A stretch of DNA of 64,000 bases from Phycisphaerales bacterium (GTDB lineage Bacteria; Planctomycetota; Phycisphaerae; Phycisphaerales; UBA1924): the NCBI GenBank assembly GCA_020847535.1, contig JADLBU010000094.1, positions 1-64,000 on the forward strand, given 5' to 3'. Positions 55,007-64,000 of the stretch are shown piece after piece; the first letter of the stretch is position 1; every line of letters begins with the position of its first letter. Below the pieces are notes generated by a model, which searched no databases, was not told the origin of the DNA, and saw only the letters and a program-made list of their open reading frames with translations. A program made the position numbers and the translations under genes.

Positions 55007-56152
55007 ATGCGTGCAATCGTGCTCGGCGCCGGAATGGTCGGTTCGGTCATGGCCGCGGATCTCTGCCGCGACTTCGATGTCACGATCGCCGATGTCCGCG
55101 ATGAGAACCTCAAGACCGCCCAGGATCGCGCAGCCCGCGCCGGCGGCAAGGTGACAACCCTCAAGGCCGACCTCTCCGACCCCGCCGCGATCACCAAGGC
55201 AGTCGCCCCCTTCGACATCGTCCTGGGTGCGCTCGCCAGCCGCATCGGGTTTGCCGCCCTCCGCGCTGTCATCGAGGCAGCCAAGAACTACTGCGATATT
55301 TCCTTTATGGCGGAGGATGCCTGGGATCTCGATTCGCTCGCCAAGTCACGTGGCGTCACCTGTGTAGTAGACATGGGCGTTGCACCCGGCATGTCCAACC
55401 TTCTCGCCGGCTACGAAGCCGCACGCCTCGATGCCTGCACCGAGATCGAGATCTACGTCGGCGGCCTCCCGCGCGAGCGATCCTGGCCCTTCCAGTACAA
55501 GGCCGGCTTCGCACCCTCCGATGTCCTCGAGGAATACACCCGCCCGACGCGCCTGGTCGAGCACGGCAAGGTCGTCGTTCGCCCCGCCCTCACCGAGCCC
55601 GAACTGATGGATTTCCCCGGCCTGGGCTCTCTCGAAGCCGTCAACACCGATGGCCTCCGCAGCCTCGCCGCGACCATGAAGGTCCCGTTCATGAAGGAGA
55701 AGACCCTCCGCTACCCCGGCCACTACGAGCTGATGCGCGTCTTCCGCGCTACCGGCCTCTTCAGCAAGGAGGCGATCGAAGTGGGGGGGCAAAGGGTGAT
55801 CCCGCTCGAAGTCATCTCCAAGCTCATGTTCCCCATGTGGACCTACAAGCCCGGCGAGGAAGACCTCACCGTGATGCGCATCATCAACCGCGGCACACGC
55901 GGCGGCAAGGCGGTGAAGGTGAGCTGGGATCTCCTGGACTTCTACGACAAGAACTCGCAGGCCACCAGCATGTCGCGCACGACCGCGATCCCCTGCACCA
56001 TCATGGCCCGCCTGGTCGCCGGCGGAAAGTTCAAGCGCCCAGGCGTCATCACCCCCGAGCTCGTCGGAAACGATGAGCCACTCATCCAGACCGTGCTCGC
56101 CGAGCACATGGCCCGCAACATCCACTACACCCGAACCGAGCAGCCGGCCTGA
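55007..56152 (+). CDS. Saccharopine dehydrogenase-family protein
   Basis: 381 residues from the ATG at 55007 (MRAIVLGAGMVGS), preceded by GAGG. The N-terminal Rossmann fold has GAGMVGSVMAADL and FDVTIADVRDENL. The second domain contains VDMGVAPGMSNLLAGYEA, EIYVGGLPRERSWPFQYKAG and EEDLTVMRIINRGTRGGK. This matches the lysine 6- or 9-dehydrogenase and saccharopine reductase group, but other bacterial members act on carboxynorspermidine or unknown substrates. The two CACAGAG inverted repeats flank it, so the gene may have been moved as a unit. Confidence 0.88.
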   Translation: MRAIVLGAGMVGSVMAADLCRDFDVTIADVRDENLKTAQDRAARAGGKVTTLKADLSDPAAITKAVAPFDIVLGALASRIGFAALRAVIEAAKNYCDISFMAEDAWDLDSLAKSRGVTCVVDMGVAPGMSNLLAGYEAARLDACTEIEIYVGGLPRERSWPFQYKAGFAPSDVLEEYTRPTRLVEHGKVVVRPALTEPELMDFPGLGSLEAVNTDGLRSLAATMKVPFMKEKTLRYPGHYELMRVFRATGLFSKEAIEVGGQRVIPLEVISKLMFPMWTYKPGEEDLTVMRIINRGTRGGKAVKVSWDLLDFYDKNSQATSMSRTTAIPCTIMARLVAGGKFKRPGVITPELVGNDEPLIQTVLAEHMARNIHYTRTEQPA

Positions 56153-56198
56153 GCCGCATCCCCCGCGCGATACCCCTCAAGCCAACCTCAAACCAATC

Positions 56199-56499
56199 TT
56201 CACCACAGAGGCACAGAGAACACAGAGATCGAAACAGGAAAACAGGGATCAGAGATGGGGTAGCGCGTTGGCTGTCGGTGAGTGGTGCAAATGCTCCTCC
56301 TCTTCAGCCCGACGGGGCTGGGCGAACGTTGCCGGGGCGTGGAGCGAGCCCTGCGAGCGATATCCCCGGAATGCTCGCCAGACGCGATCGCATCCCGAAG
56401 GGGGTGCTCGTGGCGTTCGCCGCACGAGCGCACCGCCGCCGAAGTTCCGGATGAATCCTCGCGTTTCTCTTCTCTGTGTTCTCTGCGCCTCTGTGGCGA
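56199..56499. repeat. Long imperfect inverted repeat (CACAGAGGCACAGAG type), copy 2
   Basis: The left arm begins TTCACCACAGAGGCACAGAG (56199-56228). The right arm, TCTCTGTGTTCTCTGCGCC to CTCTGTGGCGA (56471-56499), mirrors it with a few mismatches. The interior of about 240 bases contains a CAGCCCGACGGGGCTG hairpin and no secure gene. The rest of the gap to 56796 is unannotated. Confidence 0.7.
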
Positions 56500-56796
56500 G
56501 TCTTCCCGCCGTGCAGTGTCCCGCATCATTCAACCCAGACCACCGGGCCGATCCCCCGCCCGGTGCGTTCTTGGGGGCCATCCGATTCTCCAACCCATCG
56601 GATCAGCTCCAATTCCGCCCGGTTCAGCCATATTCGAAATCCCGGAAGGGTTTTCAGGAATCACTTCCGGCGAACCGACGCGTCCGATGCCCACACTGCG
56701 CTCGCGGCCGGGGAAGAACGACCCCTACCATCAGCGGCCGTGCCGCCGGGGGCGACGGTCAGCCCGAGCACCACGGCAGGCCACGGGGAGGCGACC

Positions 56797-57785
<989 letters not shown>

Positions 57786-57789
<4 letters not shown>

Positions 57790-59231
57790 ACAAGATCTTC
57801 TGGGTCGCGTGGCGCGAGTTCGCCACCACCGTCTTCACCAAGGGCTTCCTCATCGGCGTCATCATGACGCCCCTGATGCTCCTGGTCGTCATCGGCGCCA
57901 TGGCCTGGCTCAAGGATTTCAAGGGCCCGCGCATCCACGGCACGGTCGCCGTCATTGACCAGTCCGGCATGGTCACCGCCGGCCTTACCAAGCGCTTCAG
58001 CCCCGAGGAGCTGCAGAAGGAAACCGAAGCATCGGCCAAGCAGGCCGTCGAACAGATGCAGAAGACCCCCGTGGGCGAGGCGATGCAGGGTGTCCCCGGC
58101 GCCAACATGGAGCAGGCCGCCGGCATGGCCGCCTCCCAGATCGCCGCCGGCGGACCCCAGCTCGACCTCGAAGTCCTCGACTCCGCCGCCGATATCGAAA
58201 AGGAAAAAGAGCCCGTCAAGATCGCCGAGATCAAGGCCGAGGGTGAGGCCGACCCCAAGTCCGCCAACCCGCGCCTGGCGCTGGTGGTCATCCCCGCCGA
58301 TGCCGTCAGCGTCAAGCCCGATGGCAAGTTCGGCGGCATCCAGGCCTACTTCGCCCAGCGCCTCGATGGTGAGATCGAGGACAAGATCGAGCGCCGCGTC
58401 CAGGAAGCCATCATCGATGCCCGCATCGAGAACGACAAGCGGCTCGCCGCCGCCGGCATGAACCCCACCGTCGTCCGCGACATCGTCGCCCGACCCGCCG
58501 TCGAATCCAAGACGCTCACCAAGAGCGGCGAGAAGAAGTCCCTCGGCGGCCTCACCATGCTCGTCCCCATGGGCTTCATGATGCTCATGATGATCTCCGT
58601 GATGACCAGCGGCTCCAGCTTGCTGACCACCACCGTCGAGGAGAAGAGCAGCCGCGTCATGGAGGTTCTCCTCTCGGCCGTCTCCCCCATGCAGCTCATG
58701 ACCGGCAAGATCATCGGCCAGATGGGTGTCGGCCTCCTCATCCTCGCCGTCTACTCCGGACTCGGCGTCGGCTCGGTTGTATTCCTCCTCAAGCGCATGG
58801 ACCTCATCAGCACCGAATCGCTGATCTACCTCGTCATCTTCTTCTTCATCGCCTACTTCCTGGTTGCCTCGCTCATGGCCGCCATCGGCAGCGCTGTCAA
58901 CGACATGCGCGAGGCCCAGACCCTCATGACACCCGTCATGCTCCTCATCATGCTCCCCTGGATGATCTGGTTCGTCATCCAGCGGGCCCCCAACTCCCCG
59001 CTCGCCGTCACCCTCAGCTTCGTCCCCGGCATGAACCCCTTCATCATGGTCATCCGCCTCTGCGGCTCCGAACCCGTGCCCACATGGCAGATACCCGTCG
59101 CGATCGCCGTCGGCGTCGTCTCCGTCGTGATCGCCGCCTGGGCCGCCGCCAAGGTCTTCCGCATCGGCGCCCTCATGTACGGCAAGCCGCCGGATTTCAA
59201 GACCCTGCTCCGCTGGATCAGGATGGCCTGA
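57786..59231 (+). CDS. ABC-2 type permease (NatB-like)
   Basis: 481 residues. The first helix (LIGVIMTPLMLLVVIGAMA) is followed by a large extracytoplasmic, Ala/Lys/Glu-rich domain of about 210 residues, then five helices beginning LVPMGFMMLMMISVMTSG. The conserved TTVEEKSSRVMEVLLSAVSP motif lies just after the second helix. It ends YGKPPDFKTLLRWIRMA. It overlaps the ATPase gene by four bases, so the two form one exporter. The last 60 bases of this gene recur, imperfectly, 2.5 kb downstream at 61741. Confidence 0.92.
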
Positions 59232-59300
59232 GCGATTCGTCCCGCCCGCAACGGGCCCCAAGATCCTTCGATCTTGCGGCCCATGATGAGTCAAATGAGA

Positions 59301-60764
59301 TCAGTTATTCGGCGGCGTCAGGATGTCGTAGGGCTCGGCGTTGTAGAGGTTGATGGGGTTGTCATCCCACGTGCCGCTGAAGTTCTGATACCACAGGTGG
59401 TACTTGAGGGCATCCTGTGCATCGACATCGTTGTCCTGGTCCATGTCCCCGTGGATCCAGTTGGCGCCCGATGTCGTCCCGGAATAGTCGGCATGCACCG
59501 CATCGAAGTCGGCCAGATCGTTCGAATCTACATCACCATCGCCGTCAAAGTCGCGGCGGTCCGGAAGCGTTCCGAAGTCGTACACGCGCTTCATGCACTC
59601 GACGAGCCGGATCGAGTTGGCGTTTGTTGCTGAAGGATTCGCGACATAGAAGACGAATCCATTCCTAGCCCAGTCCAACAATTCGACCGCGTCGTCCGGC
59701 AGTGTGTAGGCCACGCTGTAGTCAAGAATCGCGACCAGTTCGCTCTGCCCTCTGTCATCTACCGAGTCACTGTTGCTGTCACCAGCCAAATCCCACTCCG
59801 TCCAGGCGTCGTTTGATTGCAGATAGCCGGGAAATGCCATCGCCGGCGCTTTGAGTACCGCGGGCATGTCCAGGCTTCCGCCCAGCAGCCACGGGAAGGC
59901 CTCAGTGCCCAGCAGGTGCTGCGCAGTCGTCTCCGGACGGTACATCGGACTATGGGCGATCTCGATGAAGTCCTCGAAGGCGTTGAAGATCACGTCTTCA
60001 CCGTCATAGAACTTCTTGGAACCCGAGTCGAGCCAGAACCGGGTCACGCCAAGGTCATGCCACGGACCGATCGTCTCGTACATGATGCACATGTCAACCG
60101 CGGAGAACGGGGATGGAAAGTCCGAGTACGCCGCCCCTTCGCAGGGATAGGCGTAGGCGTTGGGATTGCTGGTTCCGCAGAGGCCCGTGTGGCTGACTGT
60201 GCCGCCGTCGGAGGGCTCCATGCACAGAGTTGCCGGCAGCGCATTCTGGAACGTCCCGTACACCTCCACTTCCACGTTGCCCTTGGTGGTGATCCAATCC
60301 GCCAGTTGGTTCTCCAGTTCCGCGCGCTTGCTCGACGGCATGGGCAGCCATTGGGAACTCGAGACGTACTCGTGGTAGACGACCATGCCCGCGGGCAGGT
60401 AGAGGTTGAAGCGGCGGAAGCCGGTGGTGTAGTACCCTTCGAGCCTCGTGATCAGCTCCTCGACCCCATCGGATCCGGAACAGTTCGAATCGTCAGCCTC
60501 ATCGCACCACCACGCCAGCAGGCCCTTGGCGTTGCCCTCCGTGTTGGCGACGCAGAAGTGGGCGTTGCCCATCGCGATGTGAACACCGGGCATCCGGTTG
60601 GACATCCACGACAGATCCTGGATCCAGGACTCGTTCTCCTCAAGGTGATCGACAGAGCCATCCCCGTAGTTGGGACACTGCCAGATGGGCTGTGCCAGCG
60701 CGGAACGCGAGAGGAATCCGGCAAGACAAATAGCAACCACCGCCGCATGCATGATGCGAAGCAT
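59301..60764 (-). CDS. Exported protein with dockerin-like calcium repeats
   Basis: 487 residues from the ATG at 60764, with GGAGGGAG upstream. The signal peptide (AVVAICLAGFLSRSALA) leads to a mature domain with SWIQDLSWMSNRMPGVHI and GYYTTGFRRFNLYLPAG, which resembles a glycoside-hydrolase-like barrel but shows no catalytic motif that I can confirm. The C-terminus has two calcium-loop repeats, DFDGDGDVDSNDLADF and DMDQDNDVDAQDALKY. These are the planctomycete dockerin-like modules. It has no PEP-CTERM tail. It lies between direct repeats at 59171 and 61741. Confidence 0.8.
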   Translation of the reverse strand: MLRIMHAAVVAICLAGFLSRSALAQPIWQCPNYGDGSVDHLEENESWIQDLSWMSNRMPGVHIAMGNAHFCVANTEGNAKGLLAWWCDEADDSNCSGSDGVEELITRLEGYYTTGFRRFNLYLPAGMVVYHEYVSSSQWLPMPSSKRAELENQLADWITTKGNVEVEVYGTFQNALPATLCMEPSDGGTVSHTGLCGTSNPNAYAYPCEGAAYSDFPSPFSAVDMCIMYETIGPWHDLGVTRFWLDSGSKKFYDGEDVIFNAFEDFIEIAHSPMYRPETTAQHLLGTEAFPWLLGGSLDMPAVLKAPAMAFPGYLQSNDAWTEWDLAGDSNSDSVDDRGQSELVAILDYSVAYTLPDDAVELLDWARNGFVFYVANPSATNANSIRLVECMKRVYDFGTLPDRRDFDGDGDVDSNDLADFDAVHADYSGTTSGANWIHGDMDQDNDVDAQDALKYHLWYQNFSGTWDDNPINLYNAEPYDILTPPNN

Positions 60765-60843
60765 GAATCGACTCCCTCCGTGGCGCAATGGAATAACGCA
60801 CGCATCTCAGGCCCACGGCCAACTGAAACGCGGAGTTATCGTG

Positions 60844-61527
60844 TCAGGCCGGCAAGCGCCGCCGGCGCGATGCAACGAACAGGAACCCGCATACCCCCGC
60901 CGAGAAAGGAGCGGGGACGGTGATCATCGTGTCCGGTATGGTCTCGTAAGCCCACGCGATCGCCGTTGTATAGTCCTGGAAAAGGATCCACCCATAGTGG
61001 TATTTGCCGTTCTTCTTGACACGAGCTCCAAGGAACGCCAGCGTGTCGATCGCGGGTGTCCCCCCCTCAAAGCTTGGTGTGAATGGCAGGTGGTAGAAAT
61101 AGACGCCCTGCCACTCCCATCCATGTGAGGGCGAAGTGCTTTCGCCCTCTGCATACTGACGAATCGTAATCGGCTTGATTGTCATGCCGTCCCAGATGAG
61201 CGTCTGCTTGATTGTGGGAACCTGCTCGGCATCGTTGTTTTGGTAGCCCTCGATGAAACTCTGCGCGGGTTCCGAACCAGATGAGTTCCAGCGGAACCAT
61301 CTTCCGAACGACCCAGACCGCTGCTCGGTCGATTGGCTGGGCGGCTGGGTGATGTCAAGGAACGTGCCGAGAGCCCCAGTGCTCCCATCAACCATCCGCT
61401 CCGAGAGCTTCCACTCAAACTCTCCGGCGGAGTTGTCGTAGATCACGACGGCGGCATCGGAGAATTCGGCGGTGATCCCGAGCAGGCCCGTGCCGGCGAC
61501 CGCTCCGATAGTCCCGAGAAGTTTCAT
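60844..61527 (-). CDS. PEP-CTERM-type exported protein
   Basis: 227 residues from the ATG at 61527, preceded by GGGGAG. A signal-like start (IGAVAGTGLLGITAEFSDAA) leads to a beta-rich body with FGRWFRWNSSGSEPAQSF and YGWILFQDYTTAIAWAYE. The tail is VPAPFSAGVCGFLFVAS then RRRR. The protein belongs with the other PEP-CTERM products of the window but shares no body similarity with them. It lies upstream of the dockerin-like gene on the same strand, 79 bases apart, and between the direct repeats. Confidence 0.82.
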   Translation of the reverse strand: MKLLGTIGAVAGTGLLGITAEFSDAAVVIYDNSAGEFEWKLSERMVDGSTGALGTFLDITQPPSQSTEQRSGSFGRWFRWNSSGSEPAQSFIEGYQNNDAEQVPTIKQTLIWDGMTIKPITIRQYAEGESTSPSHGWEWQGVYFYHLPFTPSFEGGTPAIDTLAFLGARVKKNGKYHYGWILFQDYTTAIAWAYETIPDTMITVPAPFSAGVCGFLFVASRRRRLPA

Positions 61528-61740
61528 CTGGCACTCCCCATCCCGGCGGACCGAACGGCACGCCGCAGATACATACGCTACCCCCCCCCCCTGGCGGTTG
61601 CAAGGCAATTCTCTCTTTACGAGTTTCTTCACCGGTCCCGGGCGAGTCCTTGGGCGCCGATGGCCTGTAGGGTTCATCAATGTTCACACACCCGCGAACA
61701 ATACGAGTACACGAACCTGTGAAAAGCGGCTTGCGTACGG

Positions 61741-61809
61741 CCTGATGCATGGCAAGCCGCCAGATTTCAAGACCCTGCCGCGATGGATCAGAATGGCCGG
61801 AGCGATTCG
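61741..61809 (+). repeat. Duplicated 3' end of the NatB-like permease gene
   Basis: Aligned by eye, 60 of 69 bases match 59171-59239. The frame translates to MHGKPPDFKTLPRWIRMA, the same tail as the permease. The 5' part of the gene is missing here, so this is a remnant. A run of C (about 11) lies 150 bases upstream. Confidence 0.85.
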
Positions 61810-61819
61810 CGGAGAAAAC

Positions 61820-62893
61820 CTACTCCGCGCCAACATCAGGACCTTCATCAGCGCCGACATCCGCACCCGGTGAAGCCTGGCTCGGCCGCACATCGTACGT
61901 GAAGTCCATGTCCACCTCGATCCCCGCCAGGTCCGCCGAGCCCGCATCATCGCGCTCGGTCCCGCGTATCACGATGTGATACCGCGCCTGCGCGTTCACC
62001 TGCCCCACCGGCTTCCGCGGGATCTCCACCATCTGCGACAGGACCGTCGGCCGGCCCTGGCCCACCGTCGTCATGCTCCCCTCGTTGCCATCCCCCGCGA
62101 TCCGCTCCTCCCCGCACCGCACCTCCACCAACTGCACGCGCAGCTCGACCGATGTCCCCACCCCGACCCGGTCGATGCTCCCCCAGATCACCGGTGTGAT
62201 GTCGATCACCTCCCACGTCGCCTCATCGGGCCCGAGCACGGGGTTCACCCCGCACGTGAGCACAACCCCGTTCTGAAGGAACTGCCGGTACTGCGGGATC
62301 GTCGTCAGCTTCGCGTGCCACCCCGCCTCGATCAGGTCCCCGCGCTCCACGATCCATGGCCCCACCCACTTCGCCTGTGCCGCCAGCGCTCGCCCGATCG
62401 CCGCCCTGGCGATCCACGGGGATATCCGGTCCTGTGAGATGCGATCCGCAAGCTCCGCGAGCGCCTCGCGCTGGCGAGTCGCATCCGGCGAGTCCGCCAT
62501 GATCACCAGCACCCACGAGGGCATTGCCTTCGTCAGTCCGCTGCGGCTCATCGCCGTGAACAACCCCGCGCTCGCCAGCACCGCATACGCCAGCAGGCAC
62601 ACCGCGATCCCCATCATCCGCGGCCGCCGCTTGCGATTCCCCTCTTTGATCCGCGCTGGATCCGAGACTTCCTTCCCACACTCCGGGCACAACACATCCG
62701 GCACACCCTCATCCGCGAACTCGCCCGCGCCGGGGATCCCGACCAGGTCAAACCCGCACGACCGGCACAGCGGATGATCATCCACCCGCCGGCCGCGCAG
62801 CCCCAACCAGAGCATGACAATCCCGCCAAGCAGCGCCACCGGCGCCAGGACCGATCCGACCAATAGGAGTGTGCTCAGAATCTCGTTGGACAT
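61820..62893 (-). CDS. Membrane protein with zinc ribbon
   Basis: 357 residues from the ATG at 62893. A first helix ([19 protein letters not shown]) is followed by a zinc ribbon, [10 protein letters not shown] then [10 protein letters not shown], and a second helix ([19 protein letters not shown]). The C-terminal 230 residues are extracytoplasmic and beta-rich ([18 protein letters not shown]). The arrangement, a zinc ribbon on the cytosolic side between two helices, recurs in planctomycetes without known function. The upstream open frame to 63127 is not used. It is divergent from trpB. Confidence 0.78.
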   Translation of the reverse strand: MSNEILSTLLLVGSVLAPVALLGGIVMLWLGLRGRRVDDHPLCRSCGFDLVGIPGAGEFADEGVPDVLCPECGKEVSDPARIKEGNRKRRPRMMGIAVCLLAYAVLASAGLFTAMSRSGLTKAMPSWVLVIMADSPDATRQREALAELADRISQDRISPWIARAAIGRALAAQAKWVGPWIVERGDLIEAGWHAKLTTIPQYRQFLQNGVVLTCGVNPVLGPDEATWEVIDITPVIWGSIDRVGVGTSVELRVQLVEVRCGEERIAGDGNEGSMTTVGQGRPTVLSQMVEIPRKPVGQVNAQARYHIVIRGTERDDAGSADLAGIEVDMDFTYDVRPSQASPGADVGADEGPDVGAE

Positions 62894-63051
62894 CGCCAAT
62901 CCGCCGGCCCGCGATCTATCGCAACCCCCATGCCCCACCCATTCCCCCGACAGGCCGGCCGCCGCCGACGCCCATGGTACATGTTTCACGCGCGCCGGTT
63001 CCGCAATCTCGCAACGGGATGCTCCCCGCCCCCGGCATACCGTTTCTCCGC

Positions 63052-64000
<949 letters not shown>

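Noticed and set aside
53143-55104. 653-codon plus-strand frame overlapping yidC in another frame
   Set aside because: Arg/Pro/His-rich shadow of yidC, with no start context.
62982-62990. Possible second parS (TGTTTCACG) near the zinc-ribbon gene
   Set aside because: Only one half-site matches; the other half (CGCGCC) breaks the palindrome.

Overview
The window is GC-rich, densely coding bacterial chromosome. It most resembles the Planctomycetota, probably class Phycisphaerae. The reasons are several secreted proteins with a V/I-P-x-P plus hydrophobic stretch plus RRRR tail (PEP-CTERM-like), dockerin or EF-hand-like calcium repeats, tandem prepilin-like proteins with [13 protein letters not shown] leaders, a zinc-ribbon membrane protein, a eukaryotic-type (GT3) glycogen synthase, and many TTG or GTG starts. 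The assignment is inferred from gene content; no rRNA or tRNA was found.

Layout. 1-4.1 kb: IS630 remnant cutting a PEP-CTERM gene, moxR, parB with a perfect parS palindrome just upstream, an ABC ATPase and a DciA-like gene. 4.4-6.9 kb: tatC-tadA-mutM operon on the minus strand. 7-10 kb: ECF sigma factor, probable anti-sigma factor and an exported PDZ protein. 10.3-14.7 kb: winged-helix protein, lipoprotein, YjfB-like protein, clpB. 14.7-19.8 kb: GH78 rhamnosidase, Tat-exported phosphoesterase, class IV aminotransferase, small membrane protein. 19.9-27 kb: MITE-like element, PEP-CTERM protein, dtd, GT3 glycogen synthase overlapping rnhA, SUMF1-like protein, and a dockerin protein split by an in-frame TGA. 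27.3-30.7 kb: two tandem prepilin-like paralogues and a BtuF-like protein. 31-35.6 kb: secretin and GspE/PilB ATPase. 35.6-41 kb: PEP-CTERM protein, rpmA, exported protein, GNAT, dnaA with a motif-rich upstream region. 41-43.2 kb: DegT-type aminotransferase and lipoprotein. 43.3-49.6 kb: two related cassettes, each encoding an exported ten-cysteine protein, a MauE/DoxX-type redox membrane protein with a CGCFG motif, a pseudopilin ending in GRD(I/L)R, and a protein with a C-terminal membrane anchor. 49.6-54.8 kb: two clpP genes, phosphoesterase, yidC. 54.8-59.2 kb: saccharopine dehydrogenase-like gene between two long inverted repeats, then a NatAB-type ABC exporter. 59.3-61.8 kb: two secreted-protein genes between imperfect direct repeats of the exporter gene's 3' end. 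61.8-64 kb: zinc-ribbon membrane protein and trpB, which runs off the window.

Together dnaA, parB-parS and the DciA-like gene suggest the window lies near the replication origin. Envelope functions dominate: TatC and YidC for translocation, secretin and ATPase for a pilus or type II system, and many exported substrates. The most novel-looking part is the duplicated cassette at 43.3-49.6 kb, which may make, oxidise and display disulfide-rich secreted proteins. That function is inferred from domain content only.
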